From the NCBI GenBank assembly GCA_045634085.1, contig JAZQZM010000099.1:1-64000 (forward strand): DNA of 64,000 bases, in the 5' to 3' direction. Shown here one piece after another: positions 51,038-59,949 of this stretch. Position numbers and translations under genes: made by a program. The stretch is from HGM04593 sp045634085 (GTDB lineage Bacteria; Bacteroidota; Bacteroidia; Bacteroidales; Bacteroidaceae). Under the pieces are notes generated by a model. It searched no databases. It saw only the letters and a list, made by a program, of their open reading frames with translations, and was not told the DNA's origin. Within the stretch, counting starts at the first letter, position 1. Each line of letters starts with the position of its first letter.

Positions 51038-51063
51038 GAGGGGCCTGCAAGCCCCTCTTTTTT
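51038..51063 (+). terminator. Leader terminator (candidate attenuator) before rimP-nusA-infB
   Basis: A 7-bp stem GAGGGGC / GCCCCTC, loop CTGCAA, followed by six T. It lies about 15 nt after the inferred transcription start and 63 nt before the rimP ATG, with no + strand gene for it to end. In E. coli the same operon is controlled by NusA through leader terminators; a similar feedback here is inferred. Confidence 0.75.
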
Positions 51064-51125
51064 ATACCACACACAGACACAAGCAAAAGAAAATCATATC
51101 ACACATTATAATTCAAGTAAATTAT

Positions 51126-51593
51126 ATGATTGACAGACAACAAGTAATCGATTTGACAAACGAGTGGCTTGCCGACAAGGAGTATTTTTTGGTTGATGTA
51201 GTCATCAGCAAGGATGACAAGATCACAGTTGAGATTGACCATGCCGAGGGCGTGTGGATTGAAGACTGCGCCGAGCTGAGCCGCCACATTGAGAACGGCC
51301 TTAGCCGCGAAACAGAGGATTACGAGCTTGAAGTGGGTTCGGCCGGACTGGGCCAGCCATTCAAGGTGCTCCAGCAATACCAGAACCATGTAGGCATGGA
51401 AGTTGAAGTACTCACAAAGGAGGGCAAGAAACTCAAGGGAATACTCAAAGAGGCTTGTGCCGAGGAGTTCGTTGTTGCAGTGAGCAAGAAGGAGAAAAAA
51501 GAGGGTGCAAAGCGCCCGGTGCTCGTAGAGGAGGACATACACTTCACCTACGACAGCATAAAGTACACGAAATATATTATAAATTTCAAATAA
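51126..51593 (+). CDS. rimP: Ribosome maturation factor RimP
   Basis: A 155-residue protein needed for 30S subunit maturation. MIDRQQVIDLTNEWLADKEYFLVDVVIS is followed by DDKITVEIDHAEGVWIEDCAELSRHIENGL and YELEVGSAGLGQPFK, the RimP (former YhbC) N-terminal pattern, then a small SH3-like C-terminal half. The ATG at 51126 is chosen; the frame is open upstream to 51036 but that would include the terminator hairpin. NusA starts one base after its stop. Confidence 0.93.
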   Translation: MIDRQQVIDLTNEWLADKEYFLVDVVISKDDKITVEIDHAEGVWIEDCAELSRHIENGLSRETEDYELEVGSAGLGQPFKVLQQYQNHVGMEVEVLTKEGKKLKGILKEACAEEFVVAVSKKEKKEGAKRPVLVEEDIHFTYDSIKYTKYIINFK

Positions 51594-51594
51594 A

Positions 51595-52872
51595 ATGGCA
51601 AAGAAAGAAGAAACAATCAGCCTTCTTGATACATTTCAAGAATTCAAGGAGTCGAAGAACATCGACCGTACAACAATGATCAGCGTACTCGAGGAGAGTT
51701 TCCGCAAAGTAATCGTAAACCTTTTCGGTACAGACGAGAACTACTCAGTCATTGTAAACCCCGACCGTGGTGACTTTGAGATTCAGCGTCGCCGCGTTGT
51801 CGTTGCCGACAATGAGGTAAAGGACAGCAATTTCGAAATTTCTCTCAGCGAGGCACAGCTCATCGATGACACATTCGAGGAGGGCGAGGAAGTGAGTGAA
51901 ATCGTGAACTTTGCCGAGTTCGGCCGCCGCGCAATCCTCAACCTGCGACAGACTCTTGCTTCAAAGATACTTGAGCTTGAGAAGGACAGCCTCTACAACA
52001 AGTACAGCGAGAGAATAGGCCAGATTGTAAGCGCCGAGGTTTACCAGATATGGAAGAAGGAACTGTTGCTTGTTGACGATGAGGGCAATGAGCTCATACT
52101 CCCCAAGAGTGAGCAGATTCCAAGCGACTTCTACCGCAAGGGCGACCACGTACGCGCAGTAGTGGCACGCGTTGACAACCAGAACAACAACCCAAAGATT
52201 ATCCTCAGCCGCACATCGCCAATGTTCCTTGAACGTCTGTTCGAGCTCGAGGTGCCCGAAATCAACGACGGCCTCATCACAATCAAGAAGATTGCCCGCA
52301 TTCCAGGCAAGCGTGCAAAGATTGCAGTTGAGACATATGACGAGCGCATTGACCCGGTAGGTGCATGCGTTGGTGTGAAGGGTTCACGTATCCACGGTAT
52401 CGTCCGCGAGCTTCGCAACGAGAACATCGACGTAATTCCTTTCACATCGAACATTGAGCTCTTCATCAAGCGCGCTTTGAGCCCAGCCAAAATCCAGGGT
52501 ATTACACTTGATGAGGAGAAGAGAGTTGCCGACGTTAACCTCAAGAAAGAGGAGGTTTCACTCGCTATCGGTAAGGACGGTCTCAACATCAAGCTTGCCA
52601 GCATGATTACCGAGTACACAATCAACGTATACCGTGAGATTGATGCTCAGCAAGAGGACGACATCTACCTCGATGAGTTTGCCGACGAGATTGAGGAGTG
52701 GGTAATCGAAGCCATCAAGAAGATTGGCCTTGACACCGCAAAGGCAGTACTTAATGCTCCAAGAGAGGCTCTCATAGAGAAGGCCGACCTTGAAGAGGAC
52801 ACAGTTGACCACGTACTCGAGGTTCTGCAGGCAGAGTTCGAGGACGAGGACTATGACAACGAGGAAGAATAA
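51595..52872 (+). CDS. nusA: Transcription termination/antitermination factor NusA
   Basis: A 425-residue RNA-polymerase-binding factor. The N-terminal domain (1-130), an S1 domain (about 135-200; GQIVSAEVYQIWKKELLLVDDEGNELILPKSEQIP) and two KH domains (DPVGACVGVKGSRIHGIVRELRNENIDVI, then VSLAIGKDGLNIKLASMITEYTINV) are readable. The acidic C-terminal repeats of E. coli NusA are reduced to one helical segment. It sits between rimP and infB as in most bacteria. Confidence 0.96.
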   Translation: MAKKEETISLLDTFQEFKESKNIDRTTMISVLEESFRKVIVNLFGTDENYSVIVNPDRGDFEIQRRRVVVADNEVKDSNFEISLSEAQLIDDTFEEGEEVSEIVNFAEFGRRAILNLRQTLASKILELEKDSLYNKYSERIGQIVSAEVYQIWKKELLLVDDEGNELILPKSEQIPSDFYRKGDHVRAVVARVDNQNNNPKIILSRTSPMFLERLFELEVPEINDGLITIKKIARIPGKRAKIAVETYDERIDPVGACVGVKGSRIHGIVRELRNENIDVIPFTSNIELFIKRALSPAKIQGITLDEEKRVADVNLKKEEVSLAIGKDGLNIKLASMITEYTINVYREIDAQQEDDIYLDEFADEIEEWVIEAIKKIGLDTAKAVLNAPREALIEKADLEEDTVDHVLEVLQAEFEDEDYDNEEE

Positions 52873-52915
52873 TCAGGAGACTGCCTGTCAGTTTCCACCA
52901 AAAAACCGATTACGA

Positions 52916-55687
52916 ATGAAGATTAGATTAAATAAAGTACAGAAAGAACTTAACCTTGGTCTCAGCACTATTGTGGAGTTCCTGCAGAAGAAGGGTTTCG
53001 AGATAAAGGAAGACCCTAACGCTGTTGTCCCCGAAGAGGGTTACAACATGCTCATGGAGGAGTTCAGTGCCGACAAGAAAGCTCGCATGCAGTCCGACAA
53101 GTTTACCCAGGCACGCCAGAACAAGGAGAAGCCCAAGGCTACAGTTGTTGCCGAGGAGCCCAAGAAGCCCGAGGTGAAGGAGGCTGTTGTTGAAGCCCCC
53201 AAGGAGGAGCCTAAGAAAGAGGAACCAAAGAAGGAAGAACACAAGATTCTTGTTACACGCAGAATTGACCTTGATGCACTCAACAGAAAGAAGGAGGCAC
53301 CCAAGAAAGAGGAGCCAAAGAAAGAGGAGCCAAAGCCTGTTGTTGAAGTAAAGAAAGAGGAGCCTGTGAAAGAGGAACCAAAGAAGGAGGAAACCCAGCC
53401 ACAGCTCACACAGGTCGACGAGGTTGCAGCTCCAAAGCTCAACATCATTGGCCAGATTGACCTTTCTGCCATTAACCAGTCTACCCGCCCCAAGAAGAAG
53501 AGCAAAGAGGAGAAGAAGAAGGAACGCGAGGAGAAGGACAAGCAGCGTGAGGAACAGCGCAAGGCACAGCGCCAGCAGAATGGTGGCGAAGGCGGCGACA
53601 AGAAGAAGAAACGCCAGCGCATCAACAGCCAGCGTGTCGACATCAACGACGTCAAGGAGAACGGTAGCAACGACAATAACAACAAGGATTGGAGTGCCAA
53701 CCGTAACAAGAGCAACAACAATCCCTCACAGGGCAGCCGCAAGGACCGTGACCGCCAGCACAAGCGTTTTGACAAGAACGACGTAAGCGACGAGGATGTA
53801 TCAAAGCAGATAAAGGAGACACTTGACCGCCTTACAAACCGCGGCAAGAGCAACAAGTCGGCAAAATACCGCAAGGAGAAGCGCGACATGGTTGCCGAAC
53901 GTCAGATGCAGCAGATGAACGAGGAGATGGAGCAGAGCAAGGTTCTGCAGCTCACTGAGTTCGTTACTGCCAACGAACTTGCCAGCATGATGAACATCTC
54001 TGTGACACAGGTCATCGCAACATGTATGAGCATCGGCATGATGGTGTCTATCAACCAGCGTCTTGATGCCGAGACTACCAATATCGTTGCCGAGGAGTTC
54101 GGCTACACTACCGAGTACGTGAGTGCCGAAGTTGCAAATGCGATTGAGGAGGATGCCGATAGAGAGGAAGATCTGGAGCCACGCGCACCAATCATCACCG
54201 TCATGGGTCACGTTGACCACGGTAAGACATCATTGCTCGACTACATACGTAAGGCAAACGTTATCGCAGGCGAGGCCGGCGGTATCACACAGCACATCGG
54301 TGCCTACAATGTAAAGATGGAGAGTGGCAAGCGCATCACATTCCTTGACACTCCGGGTCACGAGGCGTTTACAGCCATGCGTGCACGTGGTGCAAAGATT
54401 ACCGACATTGTCATCATCATCATCGCTGCCGACGACGACGTGATGCCACAGACAAAGGAGGCCATCAACCACGCCATGGCAGCCGGTGTACCCATAGTGT
54501 TCGCCTTCAACAAGTGCGACAAGCCTACAGCCGACCCTAACCGCATCAAGGAGCAGTTGGCACATTTGAACATGCTTGTCGAGGACTGGGGCGGTAAGTA
54601 CCAGTCACAGGAGATTTCGGCGAAGAAGGGTATGGGTGTTGAGGAACTCATGGAAAAGGTACTGCTTGAAGCAGAACTTCTTGACCTCAAGGCAAACCCC
54701 AACCGCAAGGCAACAGGTTCAGTCATCGAGTCAACCCTTGACAAGGGCCGTGGCTACGTAGCCACAGTACTTGTACAGAACGGTACACTCAAGGTGGGTG
54801 ACATCGTGGTAGCAGGTACACAATGGGGTAAGGTAAAAGCCATCTTCAACGAACGTAACCAGCGCATCAAGGAGATTCGCCCAGCCGAGCCAGCGCTTAT
54901 CCTTGGTCTAAACGGTGCTCCTGCAGCCGGCGACACATTCAACGTTGTCGACAGCGAACGCGAGGCACGCGAAATCACCGGCAAGCGCGAGCAGTTGCAG
55001 CGTGAGCAGGGATTGCGTACACAGAAGATGCTTACACTCGACGAGGTGGGCCGCCGTATCGCACTCGGCAACTTCCAGACACTCAACATCATTGTCAAGG
55101 GCGACGTGGACGGTTCTATCGAGGCACTCAGCGATTCACTCATCAAGCTCTCTACCGAGACTATCCAGATTAATGTAATCCACAAGGCTGTGGGTCAGAT
55201 TTCGGAGAGTGACGTAAGCCTTGCAGCCGCATCGGATGCAATTATCGTCGGTTTCCAGGTACGTCCTTCAGTGACAGCCCGCAAGGTTGCCGAGAACGAA
55301 GGTGTCGACATCCGCATCTACTCTATCATCTACGATGCTATCGAGGAGGTGAAGGCCGCTATGGAGGGTATGCTTGCTCCAATCGTGAAGGAGGAAATTA
55401 CCGCTACAATAGAAGTACGCGAGACATTCCACATCAGCAAGGTGGGTACAGTTGCCGGATGTATGGTACGCGAGGGTAAGGTTAAACGTACTGACCGTGC
55501 ACGCCTCATCCGCGACGGTATCGTTATGCACACCGGTTCACTTGCAGCACTCAAGCGCTTCAAGGAGGATGTGAAGGAGGTAGCCACAAACTTCGAGTGC
55601 GGTATCAGCCTCACATCACAGGACGATATCAAGGTTGGCGATATCATCGAGACATTCGTAGAAGTTGAGGTTAAGCAGAAACTGTAA
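52916..55687 (+). CDS. infB: Translation initiation factor IF-2
   Basis: A 923-residue GTPase that brings initiator tRNA to the 30S subunit. The N-terminus MKIRLNKVQKELNLGLSTIVEFLQKKGFEI is the usual Bacteroidota start, so I place the ATG at 52916 rather than at an in-frame ATG 126 nt upstream. A long Lys/Glu/Pro-rich linker follows (KKEEPKKEEPK repeats, then GDKKKKRQRINSQR). G1 is GHVDHGKT (residues 431-438), with DTPGH and NKCDK following. Two beta-barrel domains and the C-terminal fMet-tRNA-binding domain complete it. Confidence 0.97.
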   Translation: MKIRLNKVQKELNLGLSTIVEFLQKKGFEIKEDPNAVVPEEGYNMLMEEFSADKKARMQSDKFTQARQNKEKPKATVVAEEPKKPEVKEAVVEAPKEEPKKEEPKKEEHKILVTRRIDLDALNRKKEAPKKEEPKKEEPKPVVEVKKEEPVKEEPKKEETQPQLTQVDEVAAPKLNIIGQIDLSAINQSTRPKKKSKEEKKKEREEKDKQREEQRKAQRQQNGGEGGDKKKKRQRINSQRVDINDVKENGSNDNNNKDWSANRNKSNNNPSQGSRKDRDRQHKRFDKNDVSDEDVSKQIKETLDRLTNRGKSNKSAKYRKEKRDMVAERQMQQMNEEMEQSKVLQLTEFVTANELASMMNISVTQVIATCMSIGMMVSINQRLDAETTNIVAEEFGYTTEYVSAEVANAIEEDADREEDLEPRAPIITVMGHVDHGKTSLLDYIRKANVIAGEAGGITQHIGAYNVKMESGKRITFLDTPGHEAFTAMRARGAKITDIVIIIIAADDDVMPQTKEAINHAMAAGVPIVFAFNKCDKPTADPNRIKEQLAHLNMLVEDWGGKYQSQEISAKKGMGVEELMEKVLLEAELLDLKANPNRKATGSVIESTLDKGRGYVATVLVQNGTLKVGDIVVAGTQWGKVKAIFNERNQRIKEIRPAEPALILGLNGAPAAGDTFNVVDSEREAREITGKREQLQREQGLRTQKMLTLDEVGRRIALGNFQTLNIIVKGDVDGSIEALSDSLIKLSTETIQINVIHKAVGQISESDVSLAAASDAIIVGFQVRPSVTARKVAENEGVDIRIYSIIYDAIEEVKAAMEGMLAPIVKEEITATIEVRETFHISKVGTVAGCMVREGKVKRTDRARLIRDGIVMHTGSLAALKRFKEDVKEVATNFECGISLTSQDDIKVGDIIETFVEVEVKQKL

Positions 55688-55701
55688 TCCACACACAAAG
55701 G

Positions 55702-56181
55702 ATGAACCTGCTTGACATAATATATATCGTTGCAATAGTTGTTGCATTGTTCGCCGGTTACAAGTGCGGATTCCTTGAAAGGTTATCCATGACAATAGGC
55801 ATCATATTCGGCCTGTTCAATGCAACGGTATTGCAGGATAGCGCAGTCAAACTGTTGCTTGAAGCCACAGGATGGAACGGAACCGTTGTTGCCATAACGG
55901 CATACGCGGCAATCATGGTTCTTTCCATCGTAATGGTAAAGCTCATTGTTGCGCTGCTCATATACATTCTCAAGGCGTTGAACCTTGAAATCATAAACAA
56001 GCTGGCCGGAGCTGTACTTGCCGCATTCATGATGGCAATTGTGGTGACAGCCTTGGTCGATGTGGCATCTCTTGTCATCCCCGACAATAGAATCACAGGA
56101 GAAAAGACCCGCAATGAGTCCTTTTTCTACTGCAGCGTTGTTAAGGATATATACGGGAATGCATTGACCGAACTTTTTTAG
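55702..56181 (+). CDS. CvpA family membrane protein
   Basis: A 159-residue inner-membrane protein with four hydrophobic segments (LLDIIYIVAIVVALFAGYKCGFLERL at the start, then VVAITAYAAIMVLSIVMVKLIVALLIYILKAL). The start matches the CvpA/colicin V production family, whose members influence envelope integrity; the exact role is unclear. It begins 14 nt after infB. The gap to sufB contains the palindrome core shared with 37057-37070. Confidence 0.85.
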   Translation: MNLLDIIYIVAIVVALFAGYKCGFLERLSMTIGIIFGLFNATVLQDSAVKLLLEATGWNGTVVAITAYAAIMVLSIVMVKLIVALLIYILKALNLEIINKLAGAVLAAFMMAIVVTALVDVASLVIPDNRITGEKTRNESFFYCSVVKDIYGNALTELF

Positions 56182-56194
56182 AAACTGTTCAGAA

Positions 56195-56208
56195 GCTGCA
56201 GCCCATGG
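56195..56208. repeat. Second copy of the palindrome core GCTGCAGCCCATGG
   Basis: Identical to 14 nt of the 30-nt palindrome at 37046-37075. It starts 13 nt after the cvpA stop and is followed by GCGGCAGCAGGG; the palindrome is incomplete here. Confidence 0.55.
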
Positions 56209-56231
56209 CGGCAGCAGGGAGAGATTGACAA

Positions 56232-57674
56232 ATGAAGAAGAAGGATAACATACTAAAAAAGATAGCTAACAAAGCATACGAGTTCGGTTTTGTGAGCAAA
56301 ATCAAGACCGAAGTCATTGAAAGCGGACTGAACGAGGACATCATAAGGCTCATCTCAAAGAAGAAGAACGAGCCACAGTGGCTTCTTGAGTTCCGCCTTG
56401 AGGCATACAGACATTGGCTTACAATGAAAATGCCCTCATGGGCACACCTCAACATCCCCCCTATCGACTATCAGGCGATATCATACTATGCCGACCCCTT
56501 GAGCAAGAACAAGGAGAAGAATAAGGAGATTGACCCTGAACTGATGAAGACATTCGAGAAACTGGGCATTCCGCTTGAGGAACGTCTTGCACTCAGTGGT
56601 ACAGCCGTTGATGCCGTAATGGACTCAGTGTCGGTAAAGACAACATTCAAGGAAGAACTTAAAGAGAAGGGAATAATCTTCTGCTCAATGAGTGAAGCTG
56701 TACAGGAGCACCCCGACCTTGTGCGCCAATACCTCGGTTCGGTAGTGAGCTACCGCGACAATTTCTATGCGGCATTGAACACTGCAGTGTTCAGCGACGG
56801 CTCTTTCGTGTTCATCCCCAAGGGAGTGCGCTGCCCAAGAGAGTTGTCGACCTACTTCCGCATAAACGCAGCCAACACCGGCCAGTTCGAACGCACACTC
56901 ATCATTGCCGACGACGACAGTTACGTATCATACCTTGAAGGCTGCACAGCCCCCATGCGCGACGAGAACCAGTTGCATGCCGCAATTGTTGAGATTGTGG
57001 TGAACAACAACGCCGAAGTAAAATACAGCACCGTGCAGAACTGGTATCCGGGAGATGCCGAGGGCAAGGGCGGTGTGTACAATTTCGTCACCAAGCGAGG
57101 CGATTGCCGCGGCGTGAACAGCAAACTCTCATGGACACAGGTAGAGACAGGCTCGGCCATCACATGGAAGTACCCCAGTTGCATCCTGCGAGGCGACAAC
57201 TCACAGGGCGAGTTCTACTCGGTTGCGCTGACCAACAATTTCCAGCAGGCCGACACCGGTACAAAGATGATTCACCTGGGCAAGAACACACGAAGCACGA
57301 TTATAAGCAAGGGAATTTCGGCAGGCCGTAGCCAGAACTCGTACCGAGGACTGGTGCGCGTGAGCAAGAATGCCGAAGGAGCACGCAACTACAGCCAGTG
57401 CGACTCGTTGCTACTGGGCGACAAGTGCGGTGCGCACACATTCCCTTACATGGACATACACAACAACAGCGCAGTAATTGAGCATGAAGCCACCACATCC
57501 AAGATTTCCGAGGACCAGCTCTTCTACTGCAATCAACGAGGAATTGGTACCGAAGAGGCTATCGGACTCATCGTCAACGGATATGCCAAGGAGGTACTGA
57601 ACAAACTGCCTATGGAGTTCGCCATTGAAGCACAGAAACTGCTCAGTGTATCCCTAGAGGGTGCCGTAGGCTAA
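56232..57674 (+). CDS. sufB: Fe-S cluster assembly scaffold protein SufB
   Basis: A 480-residue scaffold of the SufBCD complex that builds Fe-S clusters. Conserved stretches include GTAVDAVMDSVSVKTTFKEELKEKGIIFCSM, VFIPKGVRCPRELSTYFRINAANTGQFERTLIIADD and CGAHTFPYMDIHNNSAVIEHEATTSKISEDQLFYCNQRGI. It heads the sufBCDS run; no sufA, sufE or sufU is in the window. It is probably co-transcribed with sufC, 16 nt downstream. Confidence 0.97.
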   Translation: MKKKDNILKKIANKAYEFGFVSKIKTEVIESGLNEDIIRLISKKKNEPQWLLEFRLEAYRHWLTMKMPSWAHLNIPPIDYQAISYYADPLSKNKEKNKEIDPELMKTFEKLGIPLEERLALSGTAVDAVMDSVSVKTTFKEELKEKGIIFCSMSEAVQEHPDLVRQYLGSVVSYRDNFYAALNTAVFSDGSFVFIPKGVRCPRELSTYFRINAANTGQFERTLIIADDDSYVSYLEGCTAPMRDENQLHAAIVEIVVNNNAEVKYSTVQNWYPGDAEGKGGVYNFVTKRGDCRGVNSKLSWTQVETGSAITWKYPSCILRGDNSQGEFYSVALTNNFQQADTGTKMIHLGKNTRSTIISKGISAGRSQNSYRGLVRVSKNAEGARNYSQCDSLLLGDKCGAHTFPYMDIHNNSAVIEHEATTSKISEDQLFYCNQRGIGTEEAIGLIVNGYAKEVLNKLPMEFAIEAQKLLSVSLEGAVG

Positions 57675-57690
57675 GAAAATTGATGAATAT

Positions 57691-58452
57691 ATGGAGAATT
57701 TGTTAGAGATAAAGAACCTCCATGCCACCATTGACGGCAAGGAGATACTTAAAGGCATAAACCTCACAGTCAAGGCAGGCGAGGTGCATGCCATAATGGG
57801 CCCCAACGGCTCGGGCAAGAGTACCCTGAGCAACGTGCTTGTGGGACACCCCGCATATACAGTCACCGAGGGTGAGGTATACTACAAAGGCAAGAACCTA
57901 CTTGAACTGAGCCCCGAGGACCGCAGCCACGAAGGCCTTTTTCTCTCGTTCCAATACCCAGTGGAGATTCCGGGCGTGAGCATAACCAACTTCATGCGCG
58001 CAGCTATCAATGCAAAGCGCCAGTACCTTGGCGAAGAGCCCATGAATGCTACCGAGTTCCTGAAGATGATGCGTGAGAAGCGTGCCCTTGTGAACCTCGA
58101 CAGCAAGCTCGCCAACCGTTCGGTAAACGAAGGATTCAGCGGCGGCGAGAAGAAACGCAACGAGATATTCCAAATGGCCATGCTCGAGCCCACACTGAGC
58201 ATCCTTGACGAAACCGACTCGGGACTTGACATCGACGCACTGCGCATTGTGGCCGAGGGTGTGAACAAGTTGAAGCGTGAGGATACATCGAGCCTCGTCA
58301 TCACACACTACCAGAGACTGCTCGACTACATAAAGCCCGACATCGTACACGTGCTCTACAATGGAAAGATAGTAAAGACCGCAGGCCCCGAACTTGTTAT
58401 GGAACTTGAGGAACGCGGTTATGACTGGATTAAAAACGAGAACCCGCAATGA
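57691..58452 (+). CDS. sufC: Fe-S cluster assembly ATPase SufC
   Basis: A 253-residue ABC-type ATPase that powers SufBD remodelling. Walker A GPNGSGKST (about residues 35-43), the signature FSGGEKKRNE and Walker B LSILDETDSGLD are all intact. It overlaps sufD by four bases (ATGA). Confidence 0.97.
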   Translation: MENLLEIKNLHATIDGKEILKGINLTVKAGEVHAIMGPNGSGKSTLSNVLVGHPAYTVTEGEVYYKGKNLLELSPEDRSHEGLFLSFQYPVEIPGVSITNFMRAAINAKRQYLGEEPMNATEFLKMMREKRALVNLDSKLANRSVNEGFSGGEKKRNEIFQMAMLEPTLSILDETDSGLDIDALRIVAEGVNKLKREDTSSLVITHYQRLLDYIKPDIVHVLYNGKIVKTAGPELVMELEERGYDWIKNENPQ

Positions 58453-59786
58453 GCCACGCACAGGAGTATATTGACATATTTGAACAGAACAGGGCACTCA
58501 TTGACGAGCCATGCGCGGCATTGCTCAACGAGGCACGTGCCGGGGCTGCCGACAGTTTCAAGGCAACAGGTTTCCCGGGCATCAAGGACGAGAACTGTCT
58601 ACACAGCAACGTAGCCAAGAGATTCGCCACCGACTTTGGAATGAACCTTGGACGCATTGCCGTTAAGGCCGACAACCACAACGCATTCACCTGCGACGTG
58701 CCCAACCTCAATACCCATCAGGCTTTTATTGTCAACGACACTTTCCACGACGGTAACAACGGCAAGACACTGCCAGGCGGTGTAATACTCGCAAGCCTCA
58801 ACAAGGTAGCAATGGAACACCCCACCCTGCTTGCACCATACTACAATGCTCTCGCACAACAGGGCGACAGCATTGTACAGTTCAACACAATGTTTGCGCA
58901 GGACGGTCTTGTACTCTACATACCCAAGAACACCGTCGTTGAGGAGACAATACAGATTGTAACCCTGCTGCAGGCAAACGTGGAGATGTTGTCGAACCGT
59001 CGTCTGCTTGTAGTGCTTGAGGAGAACAGCAAGGCAAGCCTGCTCATCTGCGACCACTCGGCAATGGAGAAGGAGACACTCTCGACACAGATTACCGAGA
59101 TATTCATTGGGCGCGGTGCACAGCTCGACCTCTACGAACTCGAAGAGACAGCCTACAGCAACACAAGGCTCGGGCATCTTTTCGTGCGTCAGGAGGCCGA
59201 CAGCCACTTCAGCCACAGCAACATAACCCTTACCAACGGTTTCACACGCAACTACGTAAGCGTGTCGCTTGAGGGCAAGGGAGCTGTGACCGGTATCAAC
59301 GGTCTTGTCATCGGTGACAGGAATCAGCATACCGACAACCACACACTCGTTGACCACAAGACAGGCAACTGTACCAGCAGCGAGCTCTACAAATATATCC
59401 TTGACGAACAGTCGACAGGAGTATTTGCAGGCAAAATGCTCATACGCACTGACGCGCAGCAGACCGTGTCGCAGCAGACCAACCGCAACCTGTGCCTCAC
59501 CAACGACGCGCACATGTATGCACAGCCACAGCTTGAGATATATGCCGACGACGTCAAGTGCAGCCACGGTTCAACAGTAGGCCAACTCGACGAGAATGCA
59601 CTGTTCTACATGCAGCAGCGAGGCATACCCGCAGCCGAGGCACGCCACCTGCTCATGTATGCGTTTGCTGGCGAAATTATAGAGAAGATAAAGATAGATG
59701 CCCTGCGCGACAGACTCCACATGCTCGTAGAGAAACGCCTACGCGGCGAACTCAACCATTGCAAAGGCTGCGCAATGTGCAAGTAA
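58449..59786 (+). CDS. sufD: Fe-S cluster assembly protein SufD
   Basis: A 445-residue SufB paralogue that forms the scaffold with SufB and SufC. Characteristic parts are LFVRQEADSHFSHSNITLTNGFTRNYVSV, DHKTGNCTSSELYKYIL and the C-terminal CSHGSTVGQLDENALFYMQQRGIPAAEARHLLMYAFAGEI. A final HCKGCAMCK has three cysteines. It is coupled to sufC; 163 nt separate it from sufS. Confidence 0.95.
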   Translation: MSHAQEYIDIFEQNRALIDEPCAALLNEARAGAADSFKATGFPGIKDENCLHSNVAKRFATDFGMNLGRIAVKADNHNAFTCDVPNLNTHQAFIVNDTFHDGNNGKTLPGGVILASLNKVAMEHPTLLAPYYNALAQQGDSIVQFNTMFAQDGLVLYIPKNTVVEETIQIVTLLQANVEMLSNRRLLVVLEENSKASLLICDHSAMEKETLSTQITEIFIGRGAQLDLYELEETAYSNTRLGHLFVRQEADSHFSHSNITLTNGFTRNYVSVSLEGKGAVTGINGLVIGDRNQHTDNHTLVDHKTGNCTSSELYKYILDEQSTGVFAGKMLIRTDAQQTVSQQTNRNLCLTNDAHMYAQPQLEIYADDVKCSHGSTVGQLDENALFYMQQRGIPAAEARHLLMYAFAGEIIEKIKIDALRDRLHMLVEKRLRGELNHCKGCAMCK

Positions 59787-59799
59787 AAAAGGGAAAGAC

Positions 59800-59949
59800 T
59801 TCCAGTTTCAACCTTTAATCTTTCCACTTTAAGTTTTAACCTTTAACCCCACTGTGTGAGGTTGAATCTGCTCTCGTTCGACAGAGAAAAAGCTTTTTCT
59901 CAGCTCTCGTTTGCCAGCAGATTCCACTTTTCACCTTTCCGCTTTAACA
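59800..59949. repeat. Repeat-rich gap between sufD and sufS with a nested palindrome
   Basis: Pyrimidine-rich words (TTTAACCTTTAACCCC, CACTTTTCACCTTTCCGC) flank an inverted repeat: GAATCTGCT (59864-59872) pairs with AGCAGATTC (59916-59924), and between them is the perfect palindrome GAGAAAAAG/CTTTTTCTC (59884-59901). GCTCTCGTTYG occurs twice inside. No gene is seen. It looks like an inserted intergenic element; sufS starts where it ends. Confidence 0.65.

Noticed and set aside
51036..51125. 30-codon N-terminal extension of RimP
   Set aside because: It would place the terminator hairpin inside the gene; the RimP family start fits the ATG at 51126.
52790..52915. 42-codon N-terminal extension of IF-2 overlapping nusA
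   Set aside because: The overlap is within nusA coding sequence and the usual IF-2 N-terminus begins at 52916.
58599..59567. A 322-codon - strand frame opposite sufD
   Set aside because: Shadow of sufD, which is well conserved on the + strand.
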